Source of the DNA: Siphonodentalium dalli
Lineage: Eukaryota > Mollusca > Scaphopoda > Gadilida > Siphonodentaliidae
Length of the DNA: 64,000 nt
Assembly: GCA_032622095.1 (NCBI GenBank)
Contig: CP136062.1
Location: 14,105,710 to 14,169,709 of the forward strand
Direction of reading: 5' to 3'
Below, piece by piece: positions 17,501 to 34,300 of the stretch. The notes under the pieces were generated by a model. The model ran no database searches, was not told the origin of the DNA, and worked only from the letters and a program-made list of their open reading frames with translations. A program made the position numbers and the translations under genes. Numbering within the stretch: the first letter of the stretch is position 1; every line of letters starts with the position of its first letter.

Positions 17501-18600
17501 ACAACTGTAATATTAATACATGAGATCATTAAATGGGTATCTACGTCCATCTGTCGTCTCGATATGTGGATCACCCCACAATACAACTGTAATATTAATA
17601 CATGAGATCATTAAATGAGTATCTACGTCCATATGTCGTCTCGATATGTGGATCATCCCATAATACAACTGTAATATTAATACATGAGATCATTAAATGA
17701 GTATCTACGTCCATCTGTCGTCTCGATATGTGGATCACCCCACAATACAACTGTAATATTAATACATGAGATCATTAAATGAATATTTACGTCCATCTGT
17801 CGTCTCGATATGTGGATCACCCCACAATACAACTGTAATATTAATACATGAGATCATTAAATGAGTATCTACGTCCATCTGTCGTCTCGATATGTGGATC
17901 ACCCCACAATACAACTGTAATATTAATACATGAGATCATTAAATGAGTATCTACGTCCATCTGTCGACTCGATATGTGGATCACCCCACAATACAACTGT
18001 AATAATAATACATGCGATCGTTAAATGAGTATCTACGTCCATCTGTCGTCTCGATATGTGGATCACCCCACAATACAACTGTAATAATACATGAGACCGT
18101 TAAATGAGTATCTACGTCCATCTGTCGTCTCGATATGTGGATCACCCCACAATACAACTGTAATATTAATACATGAGATAGTTAAATGAGTATATACGTC
18201 CATCTGTCGTCTCGATATGTGGATCACCCCACAATACAACTGTAATATTAATACATGAGACCGTTAAATGAGTATCTACGTCCATCTGTCGTCTCGATAT
18301 GTGGATCACCACACAATACAACTGTAATAATAATACATGAGACCGTTAAATGAGTATCTAAGTCCATCTCTCGTCTCGATATGTGGATCACCCCACAATA
18401 CAACTGTAATATTAATACATGAGATCATTAAATGAGTATCTACGTCCATCTGTCGTCTCGATATGTGGATCACCCCACAATACAACTGTAATAATACATG
18501 CGATCATTAAATGAATAGCTACGTCCATCTGTCGTCTCGATATGTGGATCACCCCACAATACAAATGTAATATTAATACATGAAACCAATAAATGAGTAT
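8570..18600. repeat. Higher-order repeat, 4,407-bp period, two copies
   Basis: Distinctive monomers recur 4,407 bp apart: the CCATCTCTCG variant at 8651 and 13058, the CTCAAAATTGTGG variant at ~10298 and ~14705, and the ACATGCGATC variant at ~10091 and ~14498. Copy 1 runs from ~8.57 to 12.98 kb. Copy 2 runs from ~12.98 to 18.6 kb and is longer because of a nested 1,224-bp duplication. Boundaries are approximate because neighbouring monomers are similar. Confidence 0.88.
14761..17208. repeat. Nested 1,224-bp tandem duplication inside the second 4.4-kb block
   Basis: The rare monomer TGAGTTTCTACG followed by CACTACAGAACTG occurs at 14761 and again at 15985, and all variants between them recur with the same 1,224-bp offset (for example the GGACCAACCC unit near 15.6 and 16.8 kb). 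After 17208 the sequence resumes the order seen in copy 1 at 11578, so the duplication was inserted cleanly by unequal exchange or slippage within the array. Confidence 0.88.
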
Positions 18601-21600
18601 CTACGTCCATCTGTCGTCTCGATATGTGGATCACCCCACAATACAACTGTAATATTCATACATGAGATCGTTAAATGAGTATCTACGTCCATCTGTCGTC
18701 TCGATATGTGGATCACCCCACAACACAACTGTAATATTAATACATGAGATCATTAAATGAGTGTCTACGTCCATCTGTCGTCTCGATATGTGGATCACCC
18801 ACAATACAACTGTAATAATAATAATACATGAGATCGTTAAATGAGTATCTACGCCCATCTGTCGTCTCGATATGTGGATCACCCCACAATACAACTGTAA
18901 TAATAATACATGAGATCATTAAATGAATATTTACGTCCATCTGTCGTTTCGATATGTGGATCACCCCACAATACAACTGTAATATTAATACATGAGATCA
19001 TTAAATGAGTATCTACGTCCATCTGTCGTCTCGATATGTGGATCACCCCACAATACAACTGTAATATTAATACATGATATCATTAAATGAGTATATACGT
19101 CCATATGTCGTCTCGATATGTGGATCAACCCACAATACAACTGTAATATTAATACATGAGATCATTAAATGAATATTTACGTCCACCTGTCGTCTCAAAA
19201 TTGTGGATCACCCCACTACAGAACTGTAATATTAATACATGAGATCATTAAATGAGTATCTACGTCCATCTGTCGTCTCGATATGTGGATCACCCCACAA
19301 TACAACTGTAATATTAATACATGAGATCATTAAATGAGTATATACGTCCATCTGTCGTCTCGATATGTGGATCACCCCACTACACAACTGTAATAATACA
19401 TGAGATCATTAAATGAATATTTACGTCCATCTGTCGTCTCGATATGTGGATCACCCCACAATACAACTGTAATATTAATACATGAGATCATTAAATGAGT
19501 ATCTACGTCCATATGTCGTCTCGATATGTGGATCATCCCACAATACAACTGTAATATTAATACATGAGATCATTAAATGAGTATCTACGTCCATATGTCG
19601 TCTCGATATGTGGATCATCCCAAAATACAATTGTAATATTAATACATGATATCATTAAATGAGTATCTACGTCCATCTGTCGTCTCGATATGTGGATCAC
19701 TCCACAATACAACTGTAATATTAATACATGAGATCATTAAATGAGTATATACGTCCATCTGTCGTCTCGATATGTGGATCACCCCACCACACAACTGTAA
19801 TAATACATGAGATCATTAAATGAATATTTACGTCCATCTGTCGTCTGGATATGTGGATCACCCCACAATACAACTGTAATATTAATACATGAGATCATTA
19901 AATGAGTATCTACGTCCATCTGTCGTCTCGATATGTGGATCACCCCACAACACAACTGTAATATTAATACATGAGACCGTTAAATGAGTATCTACGTCCA
20001 TCTGTCGTCTCGATATGTGGATCAACCCACAATACAACTGTAATAATAATACATGAGATCATTAAATGGGTATCTACGTCCATCTGTCGTCTCGATATGT
20101 GGATCACCCCACAATACAACTGTAATATTAATACATGAGATCATTAAATGAGTATCTACGTCCATCTGTCGTCTCGATATGTGGATCACCCCACAATACA
20201 ACTGTAATATTAATACATGAGATCATTAAATGAGTATCTACGTCCATCTGTCGTCTCGATATGTGGATCACCCCACAATACAACTGTAATATTAATACAT
20301 GAGACCGTTAAATGAGTATCTACGTCCATCTGTCGACTCGATATGTGGATCACCCCACAATACAACTGTAATAATAATACATGCGATCGTTAAATGAGTA
20401 TCTACGTCCATCTGTCGTCTCGATATGTGGATCACCCCACAATACAACTGTAATAATACATGAGACCGTTAAATGAGTATCTACGTCCATCTGTCGTCTC
20501 GATATGTGGATCACCCCACAATACAACTGTAATATTAATACATGAGATAGTTAAATGAGTATATACGTCCATCTGTCGTCTCGATATGTGGATCACCCCA
20601 CAATACAACTGTAATATTAATACATGAGACCGTTAAATGAGTATCTACGTCCATCTGTCGTCTCGATATGTGGATCACCACACAATACAACTGTAATAAT
20701 AATACATGAGACCGTTAAATGAGTATCTAAGTCCATCTCTCGTCTCGATATGTGGATCACCCCACAATACAACTGTAATATTAATACATGAGATCATTAA
20801 ATGAGTATCTACGTCCATCTGTCGTCTCGATATGTGGATCACCCCACAATACAACTGTAATAATACATGCGATCATTAAATGAATAGCTACGTCCATCTG
20901 TCGTCTCGATATGTGGATCACCCCACAATACAAATGTAATATTAATACATGAAACCAATAAATGAGTATCTACGTCCATCTGTCGTCTCGATATGTGGAT
21001 CACCCCACAATACAACTGTAATATTCATACATGAGATCGATAAATGAGTATCTACGTCCATCTGTCGTCTCGATATGTGGATCACCCCACAACACAACTG
21101 TAATATTAATACATGAGATCATTAAATGAGTGTCTACGTCCATCTGTCGTCTCGATATGTGGATCACCCACAATACAACTGTAATAATAATACATGAGAT
21201 CGTTAAATGAGTATCTACGCCCATCTGTCGTCTCGATATGTGGATCACCCCACAATACAACTGTAATAATAATACATGAGATCATTAAATGAGTATCTAC
21301 GTCCATCTGTCGTCTCGATATGTGGTTCACCCCACAATACAACTGTAATATTAATACATGAGGCCGTTAAATGAGTATCTAAGTCCATATGTCGTCTCGA
21401 TATGTGGATCACCCCACAATGCAACTGTAATATTAGTACATGAGATCATTAAATGAGTATCTACGTCCATCTGTCGTCTCGATATGTGGATCACCCCACA
21501 ATACAACTGTAATATTAATACATGAGATCATTAAATGAGTATCTACGTCCATCTGTCGTCTCGATATGTGGATCACCCCACAATACAACTGTAATATTAA

Positions 21601-22399
21601 TACATGAGATCATTAAATGAGTATCTACGTCCATCTGTCGTCTCGATATGTGGATCACCCCACAATACAACTGTAATATTAATACATGAGATCATTAAAT
21701 GAGTATCTACGTCCATCTGTCGTCTCGATATGTGGATCACCCCACAATACAACTGTAATAATACATGAGACCGTTAAATGAGTATCTAAGTCCATCTGTC
21801 GACTCGATATGTGGATCACCCCACAATACAACTGTAATATTAATACATGAGATCATTAAATGAGTATCTACGTCCATATGTCGTCTCGATATGTGGATCA
21901 TCCCATAATACAACTGTAATATTAATACATGAGATCATTAAATGAGTATCTACCTCCATCTGTCGTCTCGATATGTGGATCACCCCACAATACAACTGTA
22001 ATATTAATACATGAGATCATTAAATGAATATTTACGTCCATCTGTCGTCTCGATATGTGGATCACCCCACAATACAACTGTAATATTAATACATGAGATC
22101 ATTAAATGAGTATCTACGTCCATCTGTCGTCTCGATATGTGGATCACCCCACAATACAACTGTAATATTAATACATGAGATCATTAAATGAGTATCTACG
22201 TCCATATGTCGTCTCGATATGTGGATCATCCCATAATACAACTGTAATATTAATACATGAGATCATTAAATGAGTATCTACGTCCATCTGTCGTCTCGAT
22301 ATGTGGATCACCCCACAATACAACTGTAATATTAATACATGAGATCATTAAATGAATATTTACGTCCATCTGTCGTCTCGATATGTGGATCACCCCACA

Positions 22400-25300
22400 A
22401 TACAACTGCAATATTAATACATGAGAACATTAAATGAGTATCTACGTCCATATGTCGACTCGATATGTGGATCATCCCAAAATACAATTGTAATATTAAT
22501 ACATGATATCATTAAATGAGTATCTACGTCCATCTGTCGTCTCGATATGTGGATCACCCCACAATACAACTGTAATATTAATACATGAGATCATTAAATG
22601 AGTATATACGTCCATCTGTCGTCTCGATATGTGGATCACCCCACTACACAAATGTAATAATACATGAGATCATTAAATGAATATTTACGTCCATCTGTCG
22701 TCTCGATGTGTGGATCACCCCACAATACAACTGTAATATTAATACATGAGAACATTAAATGAGTATCTACGTCCATCTGTCGTCTCGATATGTGGATCAC
22801 CCCACAATACAACTGTAATAATATATGAGACCGTTAAATGAGTATCTAAGTCCATCTGTCGACTCGATCGATATGTGGATCACCCCACAATACAACTGTA
22901 ATATTAATTCATGAGATCATTAAATGAGTATCTACGACCATCTGTCGTCTCGATATGTGGATCAACCCACAATACAACTGTAATATTAATACATGAGATC
23001 ATTAAATGGATATTTACGTCCATCTGTCGTCTCGATATGTGGATCACCCCACAATACAACTGCAATAATAATACATGAGATCATTAAATGAGTATCTACG
23101 TCCATCTGTCGTCTCGATATGTGGATCACCCCACAACACAACTGTAATATTAATACATGAGACCGTTAAATGAGTATCTACGTCCATCTGTCGTCTCGAT
23201 ATGTGGATCACCCCACAATACAACTGCAATATTAATACATGAGATCATTAAATGAGTATCTACGTCCATATGTCGTCTCGATATGTGGATCATCCCAAAA
23301 TACAATTTTAATATTAATACATGATATCATTAAATGAGTATCTACGTCCATCTGTCGTCTCGATATGTGGATCACCCCACAATACAACTGTAATATTAAT
23401 ACATGAGATCATTAAATGAGTATATACGTCCATCTGTCGTCTCGATATGTGGATCACCCCACTACACAACTGTAATAATACATGAGATCATTAAATGAAT
23501 ATTTACGTCCATCTGTCGTCTCGATATGTGGATCACCCCACAATACAACTGTAATATTAATACATGAGAACATTAAATGAGTATCTACGTCCATCTGTCG
23601 TCTCGATATGTGGATCACCCCACAATACAACTGTAATAATATATGAAACCGTTAAATGAGTATCTAAGTCCATCTGTCGACTCGATCGATATGTGGATCA
23701 CCCCACAATACAACTGTAATATTAATTCATGAGATCATTAAATGAGTATCTACGACCATCTGTCGTCTCGATATGTGGATCACCCCACAATACAACTGTA
23801 ATATTAATACATGAGATCATTAAATGAATATCTACGTCCATCTGTCGTCTCGATATGTGGATCAACCCACAATACAACTGTAATAATACATGAGATCATT
23901 AAATGAATATCTACGACCATCTGTCGTCTCGATATGTGGATCACCCCACAATACAACTGTAATATTAATACATGAGATCATTAAATGAGTGTCTACGTCC
24001 ATCTGTCGTCTCGATATGTGGATCAACCCACAATACAACTGTAATATTAATACATGAGATCATTAAATGGATATTTACGTCCATCTGTCGTCTCGATATG
24101 TGGATCACCCCACAATACAACTGCAATAATAATACATGAGATCATTAAATGAGTATCTACGTCCATCTGTCGTCTCGATATGTGGATCACCCCACAACAC
24201 AACTGTAATATTAATACATGAGACCGTTAAATGAGTATCTACGTCCATCTGTCGTCTCGATATGTGGATCAACCCACAATACAACTGTAATAATAATACA
24301 TGAGATCATTAAATGGGTATCTACGTCCATCTGTCGTCTCGATATGTGGATCACCCCACAATACAACTGTAATATTAATACATGAGATCATTAAATGAGT
24401 ATCTACGTCCATCTGTCGTCTCGATATGTGGATCACCCCACAATACAACTGTAATACTAATACATGAGATCATTAAATGAGTATCTACGTCCATCTGTCG
24501 TCTCGATATGTGGATCACCCCACAATACAACTGTAATATTAATACATGAGATCATTAAATGAGTATCTACGTCCATCTGTCGTCTCGATATGTGGATCAC
24601 CCCACAATACAACTGTAATATTAATACATGAGATCATTAAATGAGTATCTACGTCCATCTGTCGTCTCGATATGTGGATCACCCCACAATACAACTGTAA
24701 TAATACATGAGACCGTTAAATGAGTATCTAAGTCCATCTGTCGACTCGATATGTGGATCACCCCACAATACAACTGTAATATTAATACATGAGATCATTA
24801 AATGAGTATCTACGTCCATATGTCGTCTCGATATGTGGATCATCCCATAATACAACTGTAATATTAATACATGAGATCATTAAATGAGTATCTACGTCCA
24901 TCTGTCGTCTCGATATGTGGATCACCCCACAATACAACTGTAATATTAATACATGAGATCATTAAATGAATATTTACGTCCATCTGTCGTCTCGATATGT
25001 GGATCACCCCACAATACAACTGTAATATTAATACATGAGATCATTAAATGAGTATCTACGTCCATCTGTCGTCTCGATATGTGGATCACCCCACAATACA
25101 ACTGTAATATTAATACATGAGATCATTAAATGAGTATCTACGTCCATATGTCGTCTCGATATGTGGATCATCCCATAATACAACTGTAATATTAATACAT
25201 GAGATCATTAAATGAGTATCTACGTCCATCTGTCGTCTCGATATGTGGATCACCCCACAATACAACTGTAATATTAATACATGAGATCATTAAATGAATA

Positions 25301-28300
25301 TTTACGTCCATCTGTCGTCTCGATATGTGGATCACCCCACAATACAACTGCAATATTAATACATGAGACCATTAAATGAGTATCTACGTCCATATGTCGA
25401 CTCGATATGTGGATCATCCCAAAATACAATTGTAATATTAATACATGATATCATTAAATGAGTATCTACGTCCATCTGTCGTCTCGATATGTGGATCACC
25501 CCACAATACAACTGTAATATTAATACATGAGATCATTAAATGAGTATATACGTCCATCTGTCGTCTCGATATGTGGATCACCCCACTACACAACTGTAAT
25601 AATACATGAGATCATTAAATGAATATTTACGTCCATCTGTCGTCTCGATATGTGGATCACCCCACAATACAACTGTAATATTAATACATGAGAACATTAA
25701 ATGAGTATCTACGTCCATCTGTCGTCTCGATATGTGGATCACCCCACAATACAACTGTAATAATATATGAGACCGTTAAATGAGTATCTAAGTCCATCTG
25801 TCGACTCGATCGATATGTGGATCACCCCACAATACAACTGTAATATTAATTCATGAGATCATTAAATGAGTATCTACGACCATCTGTCGTCTCGATATGT
25901 GGATCAACCCACAATACAACTGTAATATTAATACATGAGATCATTAAATGGATATTTACGTCCATCTGTCGTCTCGATATGTGGATCACCCCACAATACA
26001 ACTGCAATAATAATACATGAGATCATTAAATGAGTATCTACGTCCATCTGTCGTCTCGATATGTGGATCACCCCACAACACAACTGTAATATTAATACAT
26101 GAGACCGTTAAATGAGTATCTACGTCCATCTGTCGTCTCGATATGTGGATCACCCCACAATACAACTGCAATATTAATACATGAGATCATTAAATGAGTA
26201 TCTACGTCCATATGTCGTCTCGATATGTGGATCATCCCAAAATACAATTGTAATATTAATACATGATATCATTAAATGAGTATCTACGTCCATCTGTCGT
26301 CTCGATATGTGGATCACCCCACAATACAACTGTAATATTAATACATGAGATCATTAAATGAGTATATACGTCCATCTGTCGTCTCGATATGTGGATCACC
26401 CCACTACACAACTGTAATAATACATGAGATCATTAAATGAATATTTACGTCCATCTGTCGTCTCGATATGTGGATCACCCCACAATACAACTGTAATATT
26501 AATACATGAGAACATTAAATGAGTATCTACGTCCATCTGTCGTCTCGATATGTGGATCACCCCACAATACAACTGTAATAATATATGAAACCGTTAAATG
26601 AGTATCTAAGTCCATCTGTCGACTCGATCGATATGTGGATCACCCCACAATACAACTGTAATATTAATTCATGAGATCATTAAATGAGTATCTACGACCA
26701 TCTGTCGTCTCGATATGTGGATCAACCCACAATACAACTGTAATATTAATACATGAGATCATTAAATGGATATTTACGTCCATCTGTCGTCTCGATATGT
26801 GGATCATCCCACAATACAACTGCAATAATAATACATGAGATCATTAAATGAGTATCTACGTCCATCTGTCGTCTCGATATGTGGATCACCCCACAACACA
26901 ACTGTAATATTAATACATGAGACCGTTAAATGAGTATCTACGTCCATCTGTCGTCTCGATATGTGGATCAACCCACAATACAACTGTAATAATAATACAT
27001 GAGATCATTAAATGGGTATCTACGTCCATCTGTCGTCTCGATATGTGGATCACCCCACAATACAACTGTAATATTAATACATGAGATCATTAAATGAGTA
27101 TCTACGTCCATCTGTCGTCTCGATATGTGGATCACCCCACAATACAACTGTAATACTAATACATGAGATCATTAAATGAGTATCTACGTCCATCTGTCGT
27201 CTCGATATGTGGATCACCCCACAATACAACTGTAATATTAATACATGAGACCGTTAAATGAGTATCTACGTCCATCTGTCGACTCGATATGTGGATCACC
27301 CCACAATACAACTGTAATAATAATACATGCGATCGTTAAATGAGTATCTACGTCCATCTGTCGTCTCGATATGTGGATCACCCCACAATACAACTGTAAT
27401 AATACATGAGACCGTTAAATGAGTATCTACGTCCATCTGTCGTCTCGATATGTGGATCACCCCACAATACAACTGTAATATTAATACATGAGATAGTTAA
27501 ATGAGTATATACGTCCATCTGTCGTCTCGATATGTGGATCACCCCACAATACAACTGTAATATTAATACATGAGACCGTTAAATGAGTATCTAAGTCCAT
27601 CTCTCGTCTCGATATGTGGATCAACCCACAATACAACTGTAATATTAATACATGAGATCATTAAATGAGTATCTACGTCCATCTGTCGTCTCGATATGTG
27701 GATCACCCCACAATACAACTGTAATAATACATGCGATCATTAAATGAATAGCTACGTCCATCTGTCGTCTCGATTTGTGGATCACCCCACAATACAAATG
27801 TAATATTAATACATGAAACCAATAAATGAGTATCTACGTCCATCTGTCGTTTCGATATGTGTATCACCCCACAATACAACTGTAATATTCATACATGAGA
27901 TCGTTAAATGAGTATCTACGTCCATCTGTCGTCTCGATATGTGGATCACCCCACAACACAACTAATATTAATACATGAGATCATTAAATGAGTGTCTACG
28001 TCCATCTGTCGTCTCGATATGTGGATCACCCACAATACAACTGTAATAATAATACATGAGATCGTTAAATGAGTATCTACGCCCATCTGTCGTCTCGATA
28101 TGTGGATCACCCCACAATACAACTGTAATAATAATACATCAGATCATTAAATGAGTATCTACGTCCATCTGTCGTCTCGATATGTGGATCACCCCACAAT
28201 ACAACTGTAATATTAATACATGAGACCGTTAAATGAGTATCTAAGTCCATATGTCGTCTCGATATGTGGATCACCCCACAATGCAACTGTAATATTAGTA

Positions 28301-31300
28301 CATGAGATCATTAAATGAGTATCTACGTCCATCTGTCGTCTCGATATGTGGATCACCCCACAATACAACTGTAATATTAATACATGAGATCATTAAATGA
28401 GTATCTACGTCCATCTGTCGTCTCGATATGTGGATCACCCCACAATACAACTGTAATATTAATACATGAGATCATTAAATGAGTATCTACGTCCATCTGT
28501 CGTCTCGATATGTGGATCACCCCACAATACAACTGTAATATTAATACATGAGATCATTAAATGAGTATCTACGTCCATCTGTCGTCTCGATATGTGGATC
28601 ACCCCACAATACAACTGTAATAATACATGAGACCGTTAAATGAGTATCTAAGTCCATCTGTCGACTCGATATGTGGATCACCCCACAATACAACTGTAAT
28701 ATTAATACATGAGATCATTAAATGAGTATCTACGTCCATATGTCGTCTCGATATGTGGATCATCCCATAATACAACTGTAATATTAATACATGAGATCAT
28801 TAAATGAGTATCTACGTCCATCTATCGTCTCGATATGTGGATCACCCCACAATACAACTGTAATATTAATACATGAGATCATTAAATGAATATTTACGTC
28901 CATCTGTCGTCTCGATATGTGGATCACCCCACAATACAACTGTAATATTAATACATGAGATCATTAAATGAGTATCTACGTCCATCTGTCGTCTCGATAT
29001 GTGGATCACCCCACAATACAACTGTAATATTAATACATGAGATCATTAAATGAGTATCTACGTCCATATGTCGTCTCGATATGTGGATCATCCCATAATA
29101 CAACTGTAATATTAATACATGAGATCATTAAATGAGTATCTACGTCCATCTGTCGTCTCGATATGTGGATCACCCCACAATACAACTGTAATATTAATAC
29201 ATGAGATCATTAAATGAATATTTACGTCCATCTGTCGTCTCGATATGTGGATCACCCCACAATACAACTGTAATATTAATACATGAGATCATTAAATGAG
29301 TATCTACGTCCATCTGTCGTCTCGATATGTGGATCACCCCACAATACAACTGTAATATTAATACATGAGATCATTAAATGAGTATCTACGTCCATATGTC
29401 GTCTCGATATGTGGATCATCCCATAATACAACTGTAATATTAATACATGAGATCATTAAATGAGTATCTACGTCCATCTGTCGTCTCGATATGTGGATCA
29501 CCCCACAATACAACTGTAATATTAATACATGAGATCATTAAATGAATATTTACGTCCATCTGTCGTCTCGATATGTGGATCACCCCACAATACAACTGCA
29601 ATATTAATACATGAGATCATTAAATGAGTATCTACGTCCATATGTCGTCTCGATATGTGGATCATCCCAAAATACAATTGTAATATTAATACATGATATC
29701 ATTAAATGAGTATCTACGTCCATCTGTCGTCTCGATATGTGGATCATCCCACAATACAACTGTAATATTAATACATGAGATCATTAAATGAGTATATACG
29801 TCCATCTGTCGTCTCGATATGTGGATCACCCCACTACACAACTGTAATAATACATGAGATCATTAAATGAATATTTACGTCCATCTGTCGTCTCGATATG
29901 TGGATCACCCCACAATACAACTGTAATATTAATACATGAGAACATTAAATGAGTATCTACGTCCATCTGTCGTCTCGATATGTGGATCACCCCACAATAC
30001 AACTGTAATAATATATGAGACCGTTAAATGAGTATCTAAGTCCATCTGTCGACTCGATCGATATGTGGATCACCCCACAATACAACTGTAATATTAATTC
30101 ATGAGATCATTAAATGAGTATCTACGACCATCTGTCGTCTCGATATGTGGATCAACCCACAATACAACTGTAATATTAATACATGAGATCATTAAATGGA
30201 TATTTACGTCCATCTGTCGTCTCGATATGTGGATCACCCCACAATACAACTGCAATAATAATACATGAGATCATTAAATGAGTATCTACGTCCATCTGTC
30301 GTCTCGATATGTGGATCACCCCACAACACAACTGTAATATTAATACATGAGACCGTTAAATGAGTATCTACGTCCATCTGTCGTCTCGATATGTGGATCA
30401 CCCCACAATACAACTGCAATATTAATACATGAGATCATTAAATGAGTATCTACGTCCATATGTCGTCTCGATATGTGGATCATCCCAAAATACAATTGTA
30501 ATATTAATACATGATATCATTAAATGAGTATCTACGTCCATCTGTCGTCTCGATATGTGGATCACCCCACAATACAACTGTAATATTAATACATGAGATC
30601 ATTAAATGAGTATATACGTCCATCTGTCGTCTCGATATGTGGATCACCCCACTACACAACTGTAATAATACATGAGATCATTAAATGAATATTTACGTCC
30701 ATCTGTCGTCTCGATATGTGGATCACCCCACAATACAACTGTAATATTAATACATGAGAACATTAAATGAGTATCTACGTCCATCTGTCGTCTCGATATG
30801 TGGATCACCCCACAATACAACTGTAATAATATATGAGACCGTTAAATGAGTATCTAAGTCCATCTGTCGACTCGATCGATATGTGGATCACCCCACAATA
30901 CAACTGTAATATTAATTCATGAGATCATTAAATGAGTATCTACGACCATCTGTCGTCTCGATATGTGGATCAACCCACAATACAACTGTAATATTAATAC
31001 ATGAGATCATTAAATGGATATTTACGTCCATCTGTCGTCTCGATATGTGGATCACCCCACAATACAACTGCAATAATAATACATGAGATCATTAAATGAG
31101 TATCTACGTCCATCTGTCGTCTCGATATGTGGATCACCCCACAACACAACTGTAATATTAATACATGAGACCGTTAAATGAGTATCTACGTCCATCTGTC
31201 GTCTCGATATGTGGATCAACCCACAATACAACTGTAATAATAATACATGAGATCATTAAATGGGTATCTACGTCCATCTGTCGTCTCGATATGTGGATCA

Positions 31301-34300
31301 CCCCACAATACAACTGTAATATTAATACATGAGATCATTAAATGAGTATCTACGTCCATCTGTCGTCTCGATATGTGGATCACCCCACAATACAACTGTA
31401 ATACTAATACATGAGATCATTAAATGAGTATCTACGTCCATCTGTCGTCTCGATATGTGGATCACCCCACAATACAACTGTAATATTAATACATGAGACC
31501 GTTAAATGAGTATCTACGTCCATCTGTCGACTCGATATGTGGATCACCCCACAATACAACTGTAATAATAATACATGCGATCGTTAAATGAGTATCTACG
31601 TCCATCTGTCGTCTCGATATGTGGATCACCCCACAATACAACTGTAATAATACATGAGACCGTTAAATGAGTATCTACGTCCATCTGTCCTCTCGATATG
31701 TGGACCACCCCACAATACAACTGTAATATTAATACATGAGATAGTTAAATGAGTATATACGTCCATCTGTCGTCTCGATATGTGGATCACCCCACAATAC
31801 AACTGTAATATTAATACATGAGACCATTAAATGAGTATCTAAGTCCATCTCTCGTCTCGATATGTGGATCAACCCACAATACAACTGTAATATTAATACA
31901 TGAGATCATTAAATGAGTATCTACGTCCATCTGTCGTCTCGATATGTGGATCACCCCACAATACAACTGTAATAATACATGCGATCATTAAATGAATAGC
32001 TACGTCCATCTGTCGTCTCGATTTGTGGATCACCCCACAATACAAATGTAATATTAATACATGAAACCAATAAATGAGTATCTACGTCCATCTGTCGTTT
32101 CGATATGTGTATCACCCCACAATACAACTGTAATATTCATACATGAGATCGTTAAATGAGTATCTACGTCCATCTGTCGTCTCGATATGTGGATCACCCC
32201 ACAACACAACTAATATTAATACATGAGATCATTAAATGAGTGTCTACGTCCATCTGTCGTCTCGATATGTGGATCACCCACAATACAACTGTAATAATAA
32301 TACATGAGATCGTTAAATGAGTATCTACGCCCATCTGTCGTCTCGATATGTGGATCACCCCACAATACAACTGTAATAATAATACATGAGATCATTAAAT
32401 GAGTATCTACGTCCATCTGTCGTCTCGATATGTGGATCACCCCACAATACAACTGTAATATTAATACATGAGACCGTTAAATGAGTATCTAAGTCCATAT
32501 GTCGTCTCGATATGTGGATCACCCCACAATGCAACTGTAATATTAGTACATGAGATCATTAAATGAGTATCTACGTCCATCTGTCGTCTCGATATGTGGA
32601 TCACCCCACAATACAACTGTAATATTAATACATGAGATCATTAAATGAGTATCTACGTCCATCTGTCGTCTCGATATGTGGATCACCCCACAATACAACT
32701 GTAATACTAATACATGAGACCGTTAAATGAGTATCTACGTCCATCTGTCGTCTCGATATGTGGATCAACCCACAATACAACTGTAATATTAATACATGAG
32801 ATCATTAAATGAGTATCTACGTCCATCTGTCGTCTCGATATGTGGATCACCCCACAATACAACTGTAATAATACATGAGACCGTTAAATGAGTATCTAAG
32901 TCCATCTGTCGACTCGATATGTGGATCACCCCACAATACAACTGTAATATTAATACATGAGATCATTAAATGAGTATCTACGTCCATATGTCGTCTCGAT
33001 ATGTGGATCATCCCATAATACAACTGTAATATTAATACATAAGATCATTAAATGAGTATCTACGTCCATCTGTCGTCTCGATATGTGGATCACCCCACAA
33101 TACAACTGTAATATTAATACATGAGATCATTAAATGAATATTTACGTCCATCTGTCGTCTCGATATGTGGATCACCCCACAATACAACTGTAATATTAAT
33201 ACATGAGATCATTAAATGAGTATCTACGTCCATCTGTCGTCTCGATATGTGGATCACCCCACAATACAACTGTAATATTAATACATGAGATCATTAAATG
33301 AGTATCTACGTCCATCTGTCGTCTCGATATGTGGATCACCCCACAATACAACTGTAATATTAATACATGAGATCATTAAATGAGTATCTACGTCCATCTG
33401 TCGTCTCGATATGTGGATCACCCCACAATACAACTGTAATATTAATACATGAGATCATTAAATGAGTATCTACGTCCATCTGTCGTCTCGATATGTGGAT
33501 CACCCCACAATACAACTGTAATATTAATACATGAGATCATTAAATGAGTATCTACGTCCATCTGTCGTCTCGATATGTGGATCACCCCACAATACAACTG
33601 TAATAATACATGAGACCGTTAAATGAGTATCTAAGTCCATCTGTCGACTCGATATGTGGATCACCCCACAATACAACTGTAATATTAATACATGAGATCA
33701 TTAAATGAGTATCTACGTCCATATGTCGTCTCGATATGTGGATCATCCCATAATACAACTGTAATATTAATACATGAGATCATTAAATGAGTATCTACGT
33801 CCATCTGTCGTCTCGATATGTGGATCACCCCACAATACAACTGTAATATTAATACATGAGATCATTAAATGAATATTTACGTCCATCTGTCGTCTCGATA
33901 TGTGGATCACCCCTCAATACAACTGTAATATTAATACATGAGATCATTAAATGAGTATCTACGTCCATCTGTCGTCTCGATATGTGGATCACCCCACAAT
34001 ACAACTGTAATATTAATACATGAGATCATTAAATGAGTATCTACGTCCATATGTCGTCTCGATATGTGGATCATCCCATAATACAACTGTAATATTAATA
34101 CATGAGATCATTAAATGAGTATCTACGTCCATCTGTCGTCTCGATATGTGGATCACCCCACAATACAACTGTAATATTAATACATGAGATCATTAAATGA
34201 ATATTTACGTCCATCTGTCGTCTCGATATGTGGATCACCCCACAATACAACTGTAATATTAATACATGAGATCATTAAATGAGTATCTACGTCCATCTGT